Notes: a model not told the origin generated them from the sequence alone. A stretch of 64,000 bases of DNA from CAXXOK01 sp963678055 (GCA_963678055.1 OY782679.1:124001-188000); one strand, 5' to 3'; shown: positions 34,926 to 42,933, counted from the stretch's first letter. Translations and numbers: made by a program.

Positions 34926-34953
34926 TATACACGATAGCCCCGGAAAATGCCAA
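34924..34953 (-). promoter_or_regulatory. Promoter-like sequence overlapping the GH28 start
   Basis: On the minus strand TTGGCA (34948-34953), 18-base spacer, TATAAT (34924-34929). The -10 overlaps the ATG at 34925, so either the real start is further downstream or the promoter is not used. Confidence 0.4.
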
Positions 34954-35025
34954 ACCGCAGGTAAGGCCTTACAGCGATCATAGCCACCACGCGACGGGCG
35001 CATTTTAGAGCCTGCCCCGCCGCAG

Positions 35026-35054
35026 TTTTCATATGCCGCCGCATATGCTACAAT
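35026..35054 (+). promoter_or_regulatory. Promoter and internal inverted repeat before the LysE gene
   Basis: TTTTCA (35026-35031), 17-base spacer, TACAAT (35049-35054). The spacer region is mostly a CATATGC/GCATATG inverted repeat (35030-35036 with 35041-35047), a likely place for a repressor. Confidence 0.55.
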
Positions 35055-35088
35055 AGGTTTCATACTGTATATAAGGGGGCGCGCAGAT

Positions 35089-35721
35089 TTGGCCGCACTA
35101 TACTTTACCGCGTTGGCCGTGGGCTTTTCCGGTGCCATGATGCCCGGTTCACTGCTCACTTACACCATCCGCCACTCCCTGAAAGAAGGCCCCAAGGTCG
35201 GGTTTCTGGTCATCATCGGGCACGCACTGCTGGAGCTGCTGCTGATTGCCGGTATCTTTTTGGGGCTGGATATGGTACTCAAGTCCGATGCCGCGCAGAT
35301 CACCATCGGTATCGTCGGCGGCATTCTGCTTTGCTATATCGGCGTGGATATGATACTCAAGGCCGCACGTGGCCAGGTGAGCGTGTCCATGGACGCCAAA
35401 ACAAAAAACTCCGACCGCATGATGCTCTCGGGTGCGCTATTAAGCATGGCCAACCCTTACTTTTTGCTCTGGTGGGCGGTCATCGGGCTGGGTTTCCTCA
35501 CCCAGGCCTATCGCGATTTTGCCGTCTGGGGCGTTGCCATTTACTTTTTAGGGCACATCACAGCGGATTTCGCCTGGTACGGGCTGATTTCCACCGTGGT
35601 GGGCAAAACGCGTAAGTTCATCAAGGAAAAACCCTACCGCATCATCATCATGGTGCTGGGTGGGCTGCTCATCTTCTTCGGCGCTCGGTTCCTGATCGAC
35701 GCGCTGGGCAAACTATTGTAA
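35089..35721 (+). CDS. LysE/RhtB-family exporter
   Basis: A 210-residue membrane protein with about six helices, of the amino acid exporter family. The N-terminal FTALAVGFSGAMMPGSLLTY matches the family's G-x-x-PGP-like segment, and LLSMANPYFLLWWAVIG its N-P-x-x-x-x-W motif. The start is a TTG with AAGGGGG upstream. It may export amino acids or related small molecules; specificity is unknown. It is a single gene with its own promoter and terminator. Confidence 0.85.
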   Translation: MAALYFTALAVGFSGAMMPGSLLTYTIRHSLKEGPKVGFLVIIGHALLELLLIAGIFLGLDMVLKSDAAQITIGIVGGILLCYIGVDMILKAARGQVSVSMDAKTKNSDRMMLSGALLSMANPYFLLWWAVIGLGFLTQAYRDFAVWGVAIYFLGHITADFAWYGLISTVVGKTRKFIKEKPYRIIIMVLGGLLIFFGARFLIDALGKLL

Positions 35722-35742
35722 GCTTTTCTGACATCACACTCT

Positions 35743-35774
35743 AACCGGGCCCCCTATGCGGCTCCGGTTTTTTT
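35743..35774 (+). terminator. Terminator after the LysE gene
   Basis: AACCGG-GCC (35743-35751) pairs with GGC-T-CCGGTT (35760-35769) around a short loop, followed by a T7 run. Confidence 0.8.
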
Positions 35775-35898
35775 CATGCCGAATGTGATGACTGGCGACA
35801 GTTGAGTCCCTCAAATGTACATTTCACGCAACCTTCATTGACAGTGCACGCCCACCTGTGGCACGCTATTTGAGCACAATAATAGGAGGTTTACTCGC

Positions 35899-36486
35899 AT
35901 GAAACAACGACTCGGAGTTCTTCTTACCCTGCTGCTATCCATCCTGCTGCTGACAAGCGCACAGGCGGAACAGCTACCTACGGATTATGCCATAATGGAC
36001 GTTGTAGACAACAGCCCGGCGTTCGCTTATCAGGTATTGTATGCACGCCCCATCTCAGCCGATACGGTTGAAGTGCTGGTGCTGGCCCATGCCCAGGACG
36101 AAGCCTGGGACATCACGCAAAACAGCTTCGTGCTGGCCGATACGACAGACGCTACCTATACTGCCGATGTGCTCAGCACGCCGGGAGATGTATATATAAG
36201 CGAATACGCCCTGACCATCCCTGCGGGCGAAAGCCAGGTATTGTCCTTCCATATCCCGTTTGCAGCGACCGATGCCCAAACGCTGCACTTCGTGTGCCAA
36301 GATGCAGACGGCACCGCGACGGCGTTTGCCTATGAGCCCGTTGATCCCCTGAGCGGAACGACCGTCACGGCCGATATGCTCGCGCTATTCCAAGCGGCTG
36401 ATGAGCTTGCCTCGTCTGTAGTCATCATCGGTGGCGCGGACGGCCCGACAGAAATTTTCCTGACCCAGCCCGAACCCCAGCCCTAA
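35899..36486 (+). CDS. Secreted protein of unknown function with a C-terminal GGADGPT motif
   Basis: A 195-residue exported protein. Residues 1-23 are a signal peptide (LLTLLLSILLLTSAQA) with cleavage before Glu24 and no lipobox. The middle is beta-rich and resembles an Ig-like extracellular domain (VEVLVLAHAQDEAWD, ADVLSTPGDVYISEYALTIPAG). The last 25 residues hold SVVIIGGADGPTEIFL (motif 178-184), a near copy of the signature of the beta subunit of sodium-pumping decarboxylases, where the Asp binds Na+. The remainder of that pump is absent, so the role of the motif here is unknown. AGGAGG precedes the ATG. Confidence 0.75.
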   Translation: MKQRLGVLLTLLLSILLLTSAQAEQLPTDYAIMDVVDNSPAFAYQVLYARPISADTVEVLVLAHAQDEAWDITQNSFVLADTTDATYTADVLSTPGDVYISEYALTIPAGESQVLSFHIPFAATDAQTLHFVCQDADGTATAFAYEPVDPLSGTTVTADMLALFQAADELASSVVIIGGADGPTEIFLTQPEPQP

Positions 36487-36505
36487 TCATCCGTCCCGTT
36501 CATTC

Positions 36506-36544
36506 AAGCGCCGCATCCCAGCATAGCCGGGGTGCAGCGCTTTT
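36506..36544 (+). terminator. Terminator after the secreted protein gene
   Basis: AAGCGC (36506-36511) pairs with GCGCTT (36537-36542), with inner GCATCCC/GGGGTGC pairing, followed by TTTT. Confidence 0.75.
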
Positions 36545-36563
36545 ATACAATCTAAATCTACCT

Positions 36564-36581
36564 AATTACTTGCAAGTAATT
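36564..36581. repeat. Perfect 18-base palindrome
   Basis: AATTACTTGCAAGTAATT lies about 95 bases beyond the 3' end of the HerA-type gene, at the edge of the AT-rich segment. It could be a small terminator, an operator or a recombination site; no T-run follows. Confidence 0.5.
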
Positions 36582-36675
36582 TCAAACAGACTAAAGGCAC
36601 TCAAGCAACAAGAGAAGTTATTGAAATCCAACTATGAACTTATTATACTCACATGCCTCGATGATCTATTCTGAT

Positions 36676-38904
36676 TTATTCAGTTTCCTTCTTTTGAACA
36701 TACTTTTTGTCATTAAGCCTAACTACTACAGGTTGTTTTAGTCGCATACCACGGCCAATAACAATTGCTTGACGTTCTTCAAGTTGAGGAAGTATATTTA
36801 CATAATCCTTACCAATATAATTTTCTAAAAAAGTCTTGCTCGTGTCATCAAACGCTCGCATAGCAAACATCGTATTGCATTGGTTCAGTATACTCTTACT
36901 AATATTTGCAGTTCTCTGTGTTATTGCTAAGCACCCAAGTCCATACTTACGTCCTTGCAATATTACTCTAGCAGTACCATTACAATGTGCAGAATCGCTT
37001 GATTCGACCACTGAATTCCACTCTGGTATCAGTGAGTGTGCTTCTTCATAAACAACACAACACCTTGCATCGGTAGTCAGCGTCTTTGCTGAATAGTATT
37101 TTAGAATTGCTTCGGATATCATCTTAACTTTCTCTACAACCGAAGATTCAGTATTATCCTCTATATTGAATGCACTTGCTGCTTTTGTAACACAATGTGC
37201 ATTTGGGTTAAGAATAAGCACCTTTTTATCACCATCTAAAAATTCACCAATGAACACAGAAACAAGGCGTTTATAGTTCTCGAGATTTCCCCATCCTGTC
37301 GGAGAGTTTCTGGTTGCTCTCTGCCTCTCATTTTTCTTCAGTTCATCAAGCCTCTCAGTATCGAAATCGACTAATATATCATTTTGGACAATATATCGAG
37401 GTAATCCGTCTGTCTCTGATATATACTGATTCGTAATATCAATACAAATCACTTTTATGTTAGCGTCTACCATTCTCTTTATGAGTTCAAACGATAAGCA
37501 TGATTTGCCAATTCCAAGAATACCAAGGATTGCAGTATTATGTGTTACCAATGCGTTAATATCCACGAGAGGAATTCTCATGTCTGTTCCAGGTAGAAAC
37601 CCTATGGAATCATTTGCAATCGATTCAAGCTTATCATTAGTAGGCGAACTACAATTCATTAGATATACCGGTTCATTCATATTGGGTAGCCACTTGTCGC
37701 TTTCCAGTTCTGCTTTTGTGTAATCATAGTGCCCCAACTTACGCGCTATTGCATAAATATAGCCATTGCTACTATTCCCATCGTTTTTAGCTTGAGCCGT
37801 AATACCATCAAATACCTGAAAAAGTATATTCTTTCCATTTATTCTTGCTGTCACAACCGTACCTGCGGCTATGCAACCCATTGCCTTTGGTAATATAGAA
37901 AAACGAATAACATTAATGTTGCTATTCTCCAAAACAAATCCAGCAAGAGCTTCGCTCTCCTTGTATTGTTTCGCATCTAATACTCTTGTTTTCAACCCTT
38001 CCGGCAATTCTTGAATAGAAACAATCCTTACGCTTCCAATATCCTTACGTAAAAGAACCTGTTTCCCGTCTTTCGTAATTTCTTTTGCTGAAATTTCAAT
38101 AAACTCTGTATCGTCGTTTAATAACATTATCTCTATCCAAAGCTTGTCAATCAATACCTTACAAGCAGTTACAATCCCGATTTGATAGGTTTCTTTATTG
38201 CCCCGTATCATTACTAATTGATCTGCTTTATCACCAAAAAAGACAGACATGTTTTCCTCGCTCTTTGCAATTTCAGCCGTATATAGGTTTGGATTATTGC
38301 ATTTCACAGCCGATCCTATGTCAGCATCATCTGTTTTAATTCTTGTCGTTTTAATAAACCTACTAATATATTCGATAGTTTTACCAGTAATATTCAAAAC
38401 AATTATACCTATCCATAAAAATATAGCTGTTATTAATTTCACGCTATCATCTTTGAAAAACGAAAAAGCCGATAGAATATAAATCGCTGAGTACATAAAT
38501 TTTGAAGAACCGAGTTTCGATGTTATTAAATATAATATTTTGTTTGCTTTAGGGTATTGCTTTCGAACCAAAATTGAAACAATACTAATAACAAACATAA
38601 GAAATGCATAACCAACTAATACCCAAAACCCTATTAAGTTCGTGCGATTTTTTGTTGCAAACAGCATCAATCCCATGCCGACACTATTTGCCAGCGTATC
38701 AGTCGGAGCTGTGAAATATGGTTCTGTCACGTATGTTGCCATTATCAACAATAGCATACCTGAAGCAAACCAAATACTTTCATCAGCCCCTGGTATAAGG
38801 TAATGTCTTAGATTTAGCCTCATAAGATAGGCAACAAATATAAATATAGCAATATTGCTTAAGGCTGTGATTAATCTTTGAGATTGTGTTGGTTTCGTTT
38901 TCAT
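36676..38904 (-). CDS. Membrane-anchored HerA/DUF87-type ATPase
   Basis: A 742-residue protein. The first 180 residues hold about five or six membrane helices (IAIFIFVAYLM, FASGMLLLIMATYV, FWVLVGYAFLMFVISIVSIL, LITAIFLWIGIIVLNI). A cytoplasmic part with beta-barrel-like segments follows (HAS-like, about 215-375), then a HerA/FtsK-type ATPase with Walker A GILGIGKS (about 461-468), a Walker B region CVVYEEAHSLIP and a C-terminal arginine segment FAMRAFDDTSK. The ATG at 38904 is used because GAGGAA lies before it. The gene is strongly AT-rich, with rare-codon use unlike its neighbours, and looks foreign. A role in phage or plasmid defence or DNA transfer is possible; no NurA or effector gene adjoins. 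Confidence 0.8.
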   Translation of the reverse strand: MKTKPTQSQRLITALSNIAIFIFVAYLMRLNLRHYLIPGADESIWFASGMLLLIMATYVTEPYFTAPTDTLANSVGMGLMLFATKNRTNLIGFWVLVGYAFLMFVISIVSILVRKQYPKANKILYLITSKLGSSKFMYSAIYILSAFSFFKDDSVKLITAIFLWIGIIVLNITGKTIEYISRFIKTTRIKTDDADIGSAVKCNNPNLYTAEIAKSEENMSVFFGDKADQLVMIRGNKETYQIGIVTACKVLIDKLWIEIMLLNDDTEFIEISAKEITKDGKQVLLRKDIGSVRIVSIQELPEGLKTRVLDAKQYKESEALAGFVLENSNINVIRFSILPKAMGCIAAGTVVTARINGKNILFQVFDGITAQAKNDGNSSNGYIYAIARKLGHYDYTKAELESDKWLPNMNEPVYLMNCSSPTNDKLESIANDSIGFLPGTDMRIPLVDINALVTHNTAILGILGIGKSCLSFELIKRMVDANIKVICIDITNQYISETDGLPRYIVQNDILVDFDTERLDELKKNERQRATRNSPTGWGNLENYKRLVSVFIGEFLDGDKKVLILNPNAHCVTKAASAFNIEDNTESSVVEKVKMISEAILKYYSAKTLTTDARCCVVYEEAHSLIPEWNSVVESSDSAHCNGTARVILQGRKYGLGCLAITQRTANISKSILNQCNTMFAMRAFDDTSKTFLENYIGKDYVNILPQLEERQAIVIGRGMRLKQPVVVRLNDKKYVQKKETE

Positions 38905-38933
38905 TTTTTCATTCCTCACAATTATTCATTCTG

Positions 38934-38963
38934 TATAAACACCTATTTTTCTGGTATTGTCAA
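38934..38963 (-). promoter_or_regulatory. Promoter of the HerA-type gene
   Basis: On the minus strand TTGACA (38958-38963), 18-base spacer, TTTATA (38934-38939), 30 bases before the ATG. Confidence 0.55.
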
Positions 38964-39123
38964 TTATCAAAAGACGTTGATCTTGAAATGTAACCACAAG
39001 AACGCACAAAATTATTTGAGTATATTATAACTTATAGACTTAATTGATACAACAAGTGTCCAAGGTTGAAGTGATGTTATTTTTCGAAAACCCATAAACA
39101 TCGTTCTAATATTGATAATTAGC

Positions 39124-39152
39124 TTGACAAATAGGCATCTCGCTCTTATTAT
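39124..39152 (+). promoter_or_regulatory. Sigma-70 promoter of the PadR operon
   Basis: A consensus TTGACA (39124-39129), 17-base spacer, TATTAT (39147-39152). The following palindrome starts within the -10. Confidence 0.8.
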
Positions 39153-39186
39153 TACTCTATCAGATATAGTAATCTGGTAGAGTAAT
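39151..39186. promoter_or_regulatory. Long palindromic operator, probably bound by PadR
   Basis: ATTACTCTATCAGAT (39151-39165) and ATCTGGTAGAGTAAT (39172-39186) are 15-base arms with one mismatch around ATAGTA. The site covers the expected transcription start, 20 bases before the PadR ATG. That is the usual layout for PadR self-repression (inference). Confidence 0.7.
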
Positions 39187-39206
39187 TTTCGATGGGTGGT
39201 GGCAGT

Positions 39207-39560
39207 ATGGCGATCTCGGCAGACCTGATTCGCGGGCACCTGGATGCGATCATCCTGCGGCTGCTGATTGAAAAGGACCGCTACGGGTACGAGCTGATCA
39301 AGGAGATCAGCCGCCGCACAGCCGGACGGCTGGACGTGAAGGAGGCAACGCTCTACGCGGCCATCCAGCGGCTGGAGCGCAACCTGTACATCGTGTCCTA
39401 CTCCGGGCAGATTACCCACGGGCGCGCCCGCAAGTACTACCGACCCACACCCAGCGGCCGGGCCTACTACCGCGAAAAACAGCTGGAATGGCTTGAAACC
39501 AAAGATGTCATAGACGCAGTATTGGAGGAAAATCCAGATGATCATCAGACAGCACATTGA
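39207..39560 (+). CDS. PadR-family transcriptional regulator
   Basis: A 117-residue winged-helix repressor. DAIILRLLIEKDRYGYELIKEI and KEATLYAAIQRLERN match the PadR DNA-binding domain (consensus L-x-x-L-x-x-x-x-x-x-YGYEL and E-x-T-LYP-x-L-x-R-L), and RKYYRPTPSGRAYY is the wing. The C-terminal helix (EKQLEWLETKDVIDAVLEE) is short, the PadR-s2 type. The ATG at 39207 is weakly supported by GGGTGG; an ATG at 39192 is also possible. It overlaps the next gene by 23 bases. PadR repressors commonly control an adjacent membrane-protein operon, as here. Confidence 0.93.
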   Translation: MAISADLIRGHLDAIILRLLIEKDRYGYELIKEISRRTAGRLDVKEATLYAAIQRLERNLYIVSYSGQITHGRARKYYRPTPSGRAYYREKQLEWLETKDVIDAVLEENPDDHQTAH

Positions 39561-39957
39561 GGAAATGTTTCACGGCGTTCCCGACAGTGAAGAAAAGCAG
39601 AGCCTGCTTCACGAGCTGATCGCCGATGCCGAGGAAAAAGCGGCCGACCTGATGGCCGATGGCAAAACCGAGGAAGATGCCGTAAACAAAGCACTGGTGG
39701 AGCTTGGTGACCTGTCCGAAATTAAGCTTTCGCTGATGGGTGCGGCTCCACGGCGCACCGGCAGCCTGCGCAGACTGAAGAACAACCTGCTCTTTGCCGT
39801 AGCTGGCAGCGCACTGATCATCGCGCTGTTCATGTTCATCAACCTGTACTACTCGCCACATGCTCTCTGGTTTGTATATCCGGCGTTCGCTGTCATCTGG
39901 TGGCCGCTGTCCATGTTCCTTTACTACCTCAACCATAAAGAAGGGAGCGGAAAATGA
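39538..39957 (+). CDS. HAAS/DUF1700-like helical domain fused to one WWPLS membrane unit
   Basis: A 139-residue protein. Residues 1-75 form an acidic helical domain (EEMFHGVPDSEEKQSLLHEL, AVNKALVELGDLSEI) that resembles the HAAS or permease-prefix domain often encoded after PadR genes. Residues 80-130 form one two-helix unit ending in YPAFAVIWWPLSMF, the repeat unit that recurs in the next two genes. GGAGG precedes the ATG inside padR. It probably ties the membrane cluster to its regulation; function unknown. Confidence 0.75.
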   Translation: MIIRQHIEEMFHGVPDSEEKQSLLHELIADAEEKAADLMADGKTEEDAVNKALVELGDLSEIKLSLMGAAPRRTGSLRRLKNNLLFAVAGSALIIALFMFINLYYSPHALWFVYPAFAVIWWPLSMFLYYLNHKEGSGK

Positions 39958-40439
39958 AACGATCGCTGCAAACGGCGCTGACCATCTCCGGGATGATCAT
40001 TGTGTCCGTCATCATCTTAAACCGCTTCACTTCGCCCTTTCCGTGGAGCCTGTACCCGATTTTCGGCATCCTGTGGTGGCCGCTGAGCGTGTACTATTAT
40101 GGGCGGCACGAGCCGCTTCACTACGCTGTATACGGCACAGGGCTTATCTTCCTGCTGTTGATACTCACCTATCTATTTGCCAGCCCCGGCGCACACCCGT
40201 GGTTTTTCTACCCCATGCTGGGGATATTCTGGTGGCCGCTTTCGGTGTGGGGGTCCATGGTCGGTGCGCGGCGGTTTTCCGTGACCGGCGCGACCTATAT
40301 CACGCTGATGCTTGTGGCCATCAACCTGCTGTCCTCGCCGGGTTTCTGGTGGTGGATGTACCCCAGCTTCTTTGTCCTATGGTGGCCGCTGGGCGTGTAC
40401 CTGCACCAGCAACGGCGGAAGGAAGGTGAAGCGCAATGA
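39954..40439 (+). CDS. Membrane protein of three WWPLS two-helix repeats
   Basis: A 161-residue integral membrane protein made only of three repeats with WWPL at residues 41, 93 and 143, a period of 50-52. Each unit has a first helix, a T/S-S-P turn, a Trp/Tyr-rich segment (for example HPWFFYPMLGIFWWPLSVW) and a short Arg/His loop. The unit recalls the Pfam 2TM domain, which has a W-x-x-x-P-x-x-x-W-G pattern, but WWPLS replaces the usual end (inference from memory). Start and stop overlap both neighbours by four bases. Function unknown. Confidence 0.7.
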   Translation: MKRSLQTALTISGMIIVSVIILNRFTSPFPWSLYPIFGILWWPLSVYYYGRHEPLHYAVYGTGLIFLLLILTYLFASPGAHPWFFYPMLGIFWWPLSVWGSMVGARRFSVTGATYITLMLVAINLLSSPGFWWWMYPSFFVLWWPLGVYLHQQRRKEGEAQ

Positions 40440-41701
40440 GCAAAGCGCTTCGGACCGCCGTTGTATATTCCCTGGCGATTGTCGTCATGATCGTGACCAT
40501 TAACCTGCTCACGTCGCCGCGGTTTCTATGGTGCATCTTCCCGGTCTTTGGCATTGCCTGGTGGCCGCTGAGTGTGTACTTTAGCCAAAGGCGTAATCCG
40601 CTTGCCTACGCCCTGTGCGGCGCAGCGCTGCTGATCGGCCTGTTTTTAGCCACCTATCTGCTGACCAGCCCCGGTGCGCACCCGTGGTTTCTATATCCGG
40701 CGCTGGGCGTTGTGTGGTGGCCGCTTTCGGTGTGGGGCACAGGCAAGGGCGCGCGTGTTATGTCCATCGCCGGCGGGCTGATGGTCATCGCGACGCTGCT
40801 GACTATCAACCTCATGACCTCGCCCTCGTTTCTTTGGTTTTGGTACCCTGCGTTCTTCACGCTATGGTGGCCGCTGAGCATGCTGCTGGGTAAACGGGCA
40901 AACACCATGGCCTTTGCGCTGGGCTCGGCTGTCGCCGGGTCGCTGTTCCTGCTTTTGATGCACGCCATTCAAACGCCTGCTGCCACGCCGTGGTATCTTT
41001 TCGTGTTGCTGCCGCTGTTTTGGTGGCCGGTCTGCCGGGTGCTTGCCGGACGCGTGAACCAGTGGCAGATCACGCTCATCAGTCTGGTGGTTTTCGCGGC
41101 GTATTACACCGCCATCATCGCGGTGCTGTATGGCGTAAACTCGCTTCTTTCCGTGTTTCTGCTCGTAGGCGCAGCATGGCTGACCTACGCTATGGGCATC
41201 AGCAAGTACCGCAGTTCGTTCCTCTTTGCGGCTGTCAACGCCGCAGTCATCGGCCTGTACACCGTGCTTGTTCACCACTTCGTCACCCCGGACTATCACC
41301 CGTGGTTTTGGTACGGCTTTTTCCCGCTGCTATGGTGGCCCGTCTCGGCTGCACTGAAAAGCAGTGCAGATAAACCCCTGCCTGTGGTGGCCGGTGCGAT
41401 TTTGTTCCTTGGCTACTATGGTACGCTGAACCTATGGCTCTCCCCCGCTACGCCGTGGGTGCTATTCCTAACCCTGCCCGCTGCCGCCGCGGTGATTGCC
41501 GCCATCTGCCGTCCAAAACAGGCCTGGACTGCCTTCTCCGTTGCCATGACCCTTGCGGGCATCGCCTATGTTTCCGCCATCAACCTCGTGTACACGCCCC
41601 ATGCATTGTGGGCTGTGTACCCCGCATTCGCCCTGCTCTGGTGGCCACTGTCTATGCTGCTGCTTGGGCACAAGACGAATCACGAGGACGCAAGCAACTA
41701 A
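40436..41701 (+). CDS. Membrane protein of eight WWPLS-type two-helix repeats
   Basis: A 421-residue protein, all membrane. WWP motifs lie at about residues 42, 94, 144, 196, 300 and 402, and degenerate units fill the expected places near 250 and 350, so eight units of about 51 residues. The last unit (YTPHALWAVYPAFALLWWPLSM) is nearly the same as the unit in the first membrane gene (YSPHALWFVYPAFAVIWWPLSM). This points to growth by duplication within the operon. About 16 helices are expected. No catalytic motif is seen; a structural, stress or channel role is open. Confidence 0.7.
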   Translation: MSKALRTAVVYSLAIVVMIVTINLLTSPRFLWCIFPVFGIAWWPLSVYFSQRRNPLAYALCGAALLIGLFLATYLLTSPGAHPWFLYPALGVVWWPLSVWGTGKGARVMSIAGGLMVIATLLTINLMTSPSFLWFWYPAFFTLWWPLSMLLGKRANTMAFALGSAVAGSLFLLLMHAIQTPAATPWYLFVLLPLFWWPVCRVLAGRVNQWQITLISLVVFAAYYTAIIAVLYGVNSLLSVFLLVGAAWLTYAMGISKYRSSFLFAAVNAAVIGLYTVLVHHFVTPDYHPWFWYGFFPLLWWPVSAALKSSADKPLPVVAGAILFLGYYGTLNLWLSPATPWVLFLTLPAAAAVIAAICRPKQAWTAFSVAMTLAGIAYVSAINLVYTPHALWAVYPAFALLWWPLSMLLLGHKTNHEDASN

Positions 41702-41732
41702 AGGTCCCTCCAACGAGCCCAGGTTCCCACCC

Positions 41733-41760
41733 AAAAGGCCGCGCAATTGCGCGGCCTTTT
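41733..41760. terminator. Terminator of the PadR-WWPLS operon
   Basis: A perfect 28-base palindrome: AAAAGGCCGCGCAA and its complement, ending in TTTT, 31 bases after the stop. It should act on both strands. Confidence 0.9.
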
Positions 41761-41984
41761 GCTAATCCTATAACGATAAAATGAACAACCTGCACGAGTA
41801 TTTTTGTTGCAACACAGGGAAACGATACGGGGAGACCTTGTGCGATACCACGATAGATTTTGTCCCAGATGGCACTTGCGGTATCCGCCGTAGTAGCAGC
41901 GCTACATCAAGGATATCGCACGTGTTAGCTGGATAAAATATAGCTGGTAGCGTGCGAGGGATTCTCGTAGCGTTTGCCTGCCCC

Positions 41985-42926
41985 TTATCCGGCATGCATG
42001 GTGGTTTCTTCGATATGCTCCATCGGCTTTTTGGGTTTCTTTTTGTGCTTCTGGCTTAGGAATAGTCCCGTCATGGTCAGCAGTGCACCGCCGATTTGCA
42101 AAAGCGTGATCGTCTCGCCAATCAGCACCGCCGCGCCCAGCATGGTGATGATGGGAATCAGGTAAATATAGGTGCCTGAGCGCAGAACGCCGATGCGCTT
42201 CATGCCCGTCATCCAAGTGATATAGCAAATCGCACTGGCAACCACGCCCAAAAACAGTACGTTGGGCCATACCTCAACGCGCAGTAAATCCGACCATGTT
42301 CCCTTCTGGGGCAAAAACAACAGCGCCGGCAGGGCAAAGAGTATTCCGTAGATAAACAGCTTGCGCGTAACGAGCATCACCGGGTAGCCATGCTGTTCAA
42401 TTTTTCGCATAAACATCGTCGCGATACCCCAGGAGATGGCTGTAAGCAAGCTTAGCAGATCGCCCAGGGGGTTGAGTTTCAGCTGCTGCCCCGCAAACGA
42501 TACCATGCCAAGCCCGACGATCGCCAATACAAACCCAACGAAAAACAGCGGGGAGAGCTTTTCTTCTTTTAAAAACACACTGGCAAAAATCGCAATAAAG
42601 AACGGCGCAGATGACACAATGACCGCGCAGTTGGCCGACGAGGTATAGGTCAGCGCGGAGTTTTCCAGCAGAAAATACATAGTCACGGCAAAAAAGCCCG
42701 CACCCATGAAATAAAACTCATGGCTGCGTTTAAGTAACTTCAGTTTCTTAGGCCGGATGATGGTCAGGGCGATTATAGCGATCGAGATGCGCAAAATCAG
42801 CAGTTGCACAGGGCTTAAGTACTGCAAAATTACCGTGGAGGAAACAAAGGTCAGACCCCAGACAATGATGGTTCCAATCGCAAACACATGCCCCATGCGC
42901 TGCTCGCCCGCCGTAGCTTGTTCCAT
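41985..42926 (-). CDS. EamA/DMT-family transporter
   Basis: A 313-residue membrane protein with ten helices in two EamA repeats (VFAIGTIIVWGLTFVSSTVIL to about residue 140; LGDLLSLLTAISWGIATMFM onwards), typical of drug/metabolite transporters. NSALTYTSSANCAVIVSSAPFFIAIFA is the conserved end of the first repeat. The ATG at 42926 is chosen since it follows pgsA by seven bases; a GTG at 42962 would overlap pgsA by 29. The substrate is unknown. The C-terminal tail is Lys-rich (KHKKKPKKP). Confidence 0.85.
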   Translation of the reverse strand: MEQATAGEQRMGHVFAIGTIIVWGLTFVSSTVILQYLSPVQLLILRISIAIIALTIIRPKKLKLLKRSHEFYFMGAGFFAVTMYFLLENSALTYTSSANCAVIVSSAPFFIAIFASVFLKEEKLSPLFFVGFVLAIVGLGMVSFAGQQLKLNPLGDLLSLLTAISWGIATMFMRKIEQHGYPVMLVTRKLFIYGILFALPALLFLPQKGTWSDLLRVEVWPNVLFLGVVASAICYITWMTGMKRIGVLRSGTYIYLIPIITMLGAAVLIGETITLLQIGGALLTMTGLFLSQKHKKKPKKPMEHIEETTMHAG

Positions 42927-42933
42927 TCGTTTT

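Larger units (their letters stand above)
38905..39206. other. AT-rich gap between the HerA-type and PadR genes
   Basis: About 300 bases without a gene. It contains the HerA promoter on the left and the PadR promoter and operator on the right; the middle (38964-39120) is AT-rich and featureless to me. Confidence 0.5.

Noticed and set aside
41761..41984. Possible small gene between the WWPLS operon and the EamA gene
   Set aside because: Only a short frame without ribosome site; nothing recognisable.
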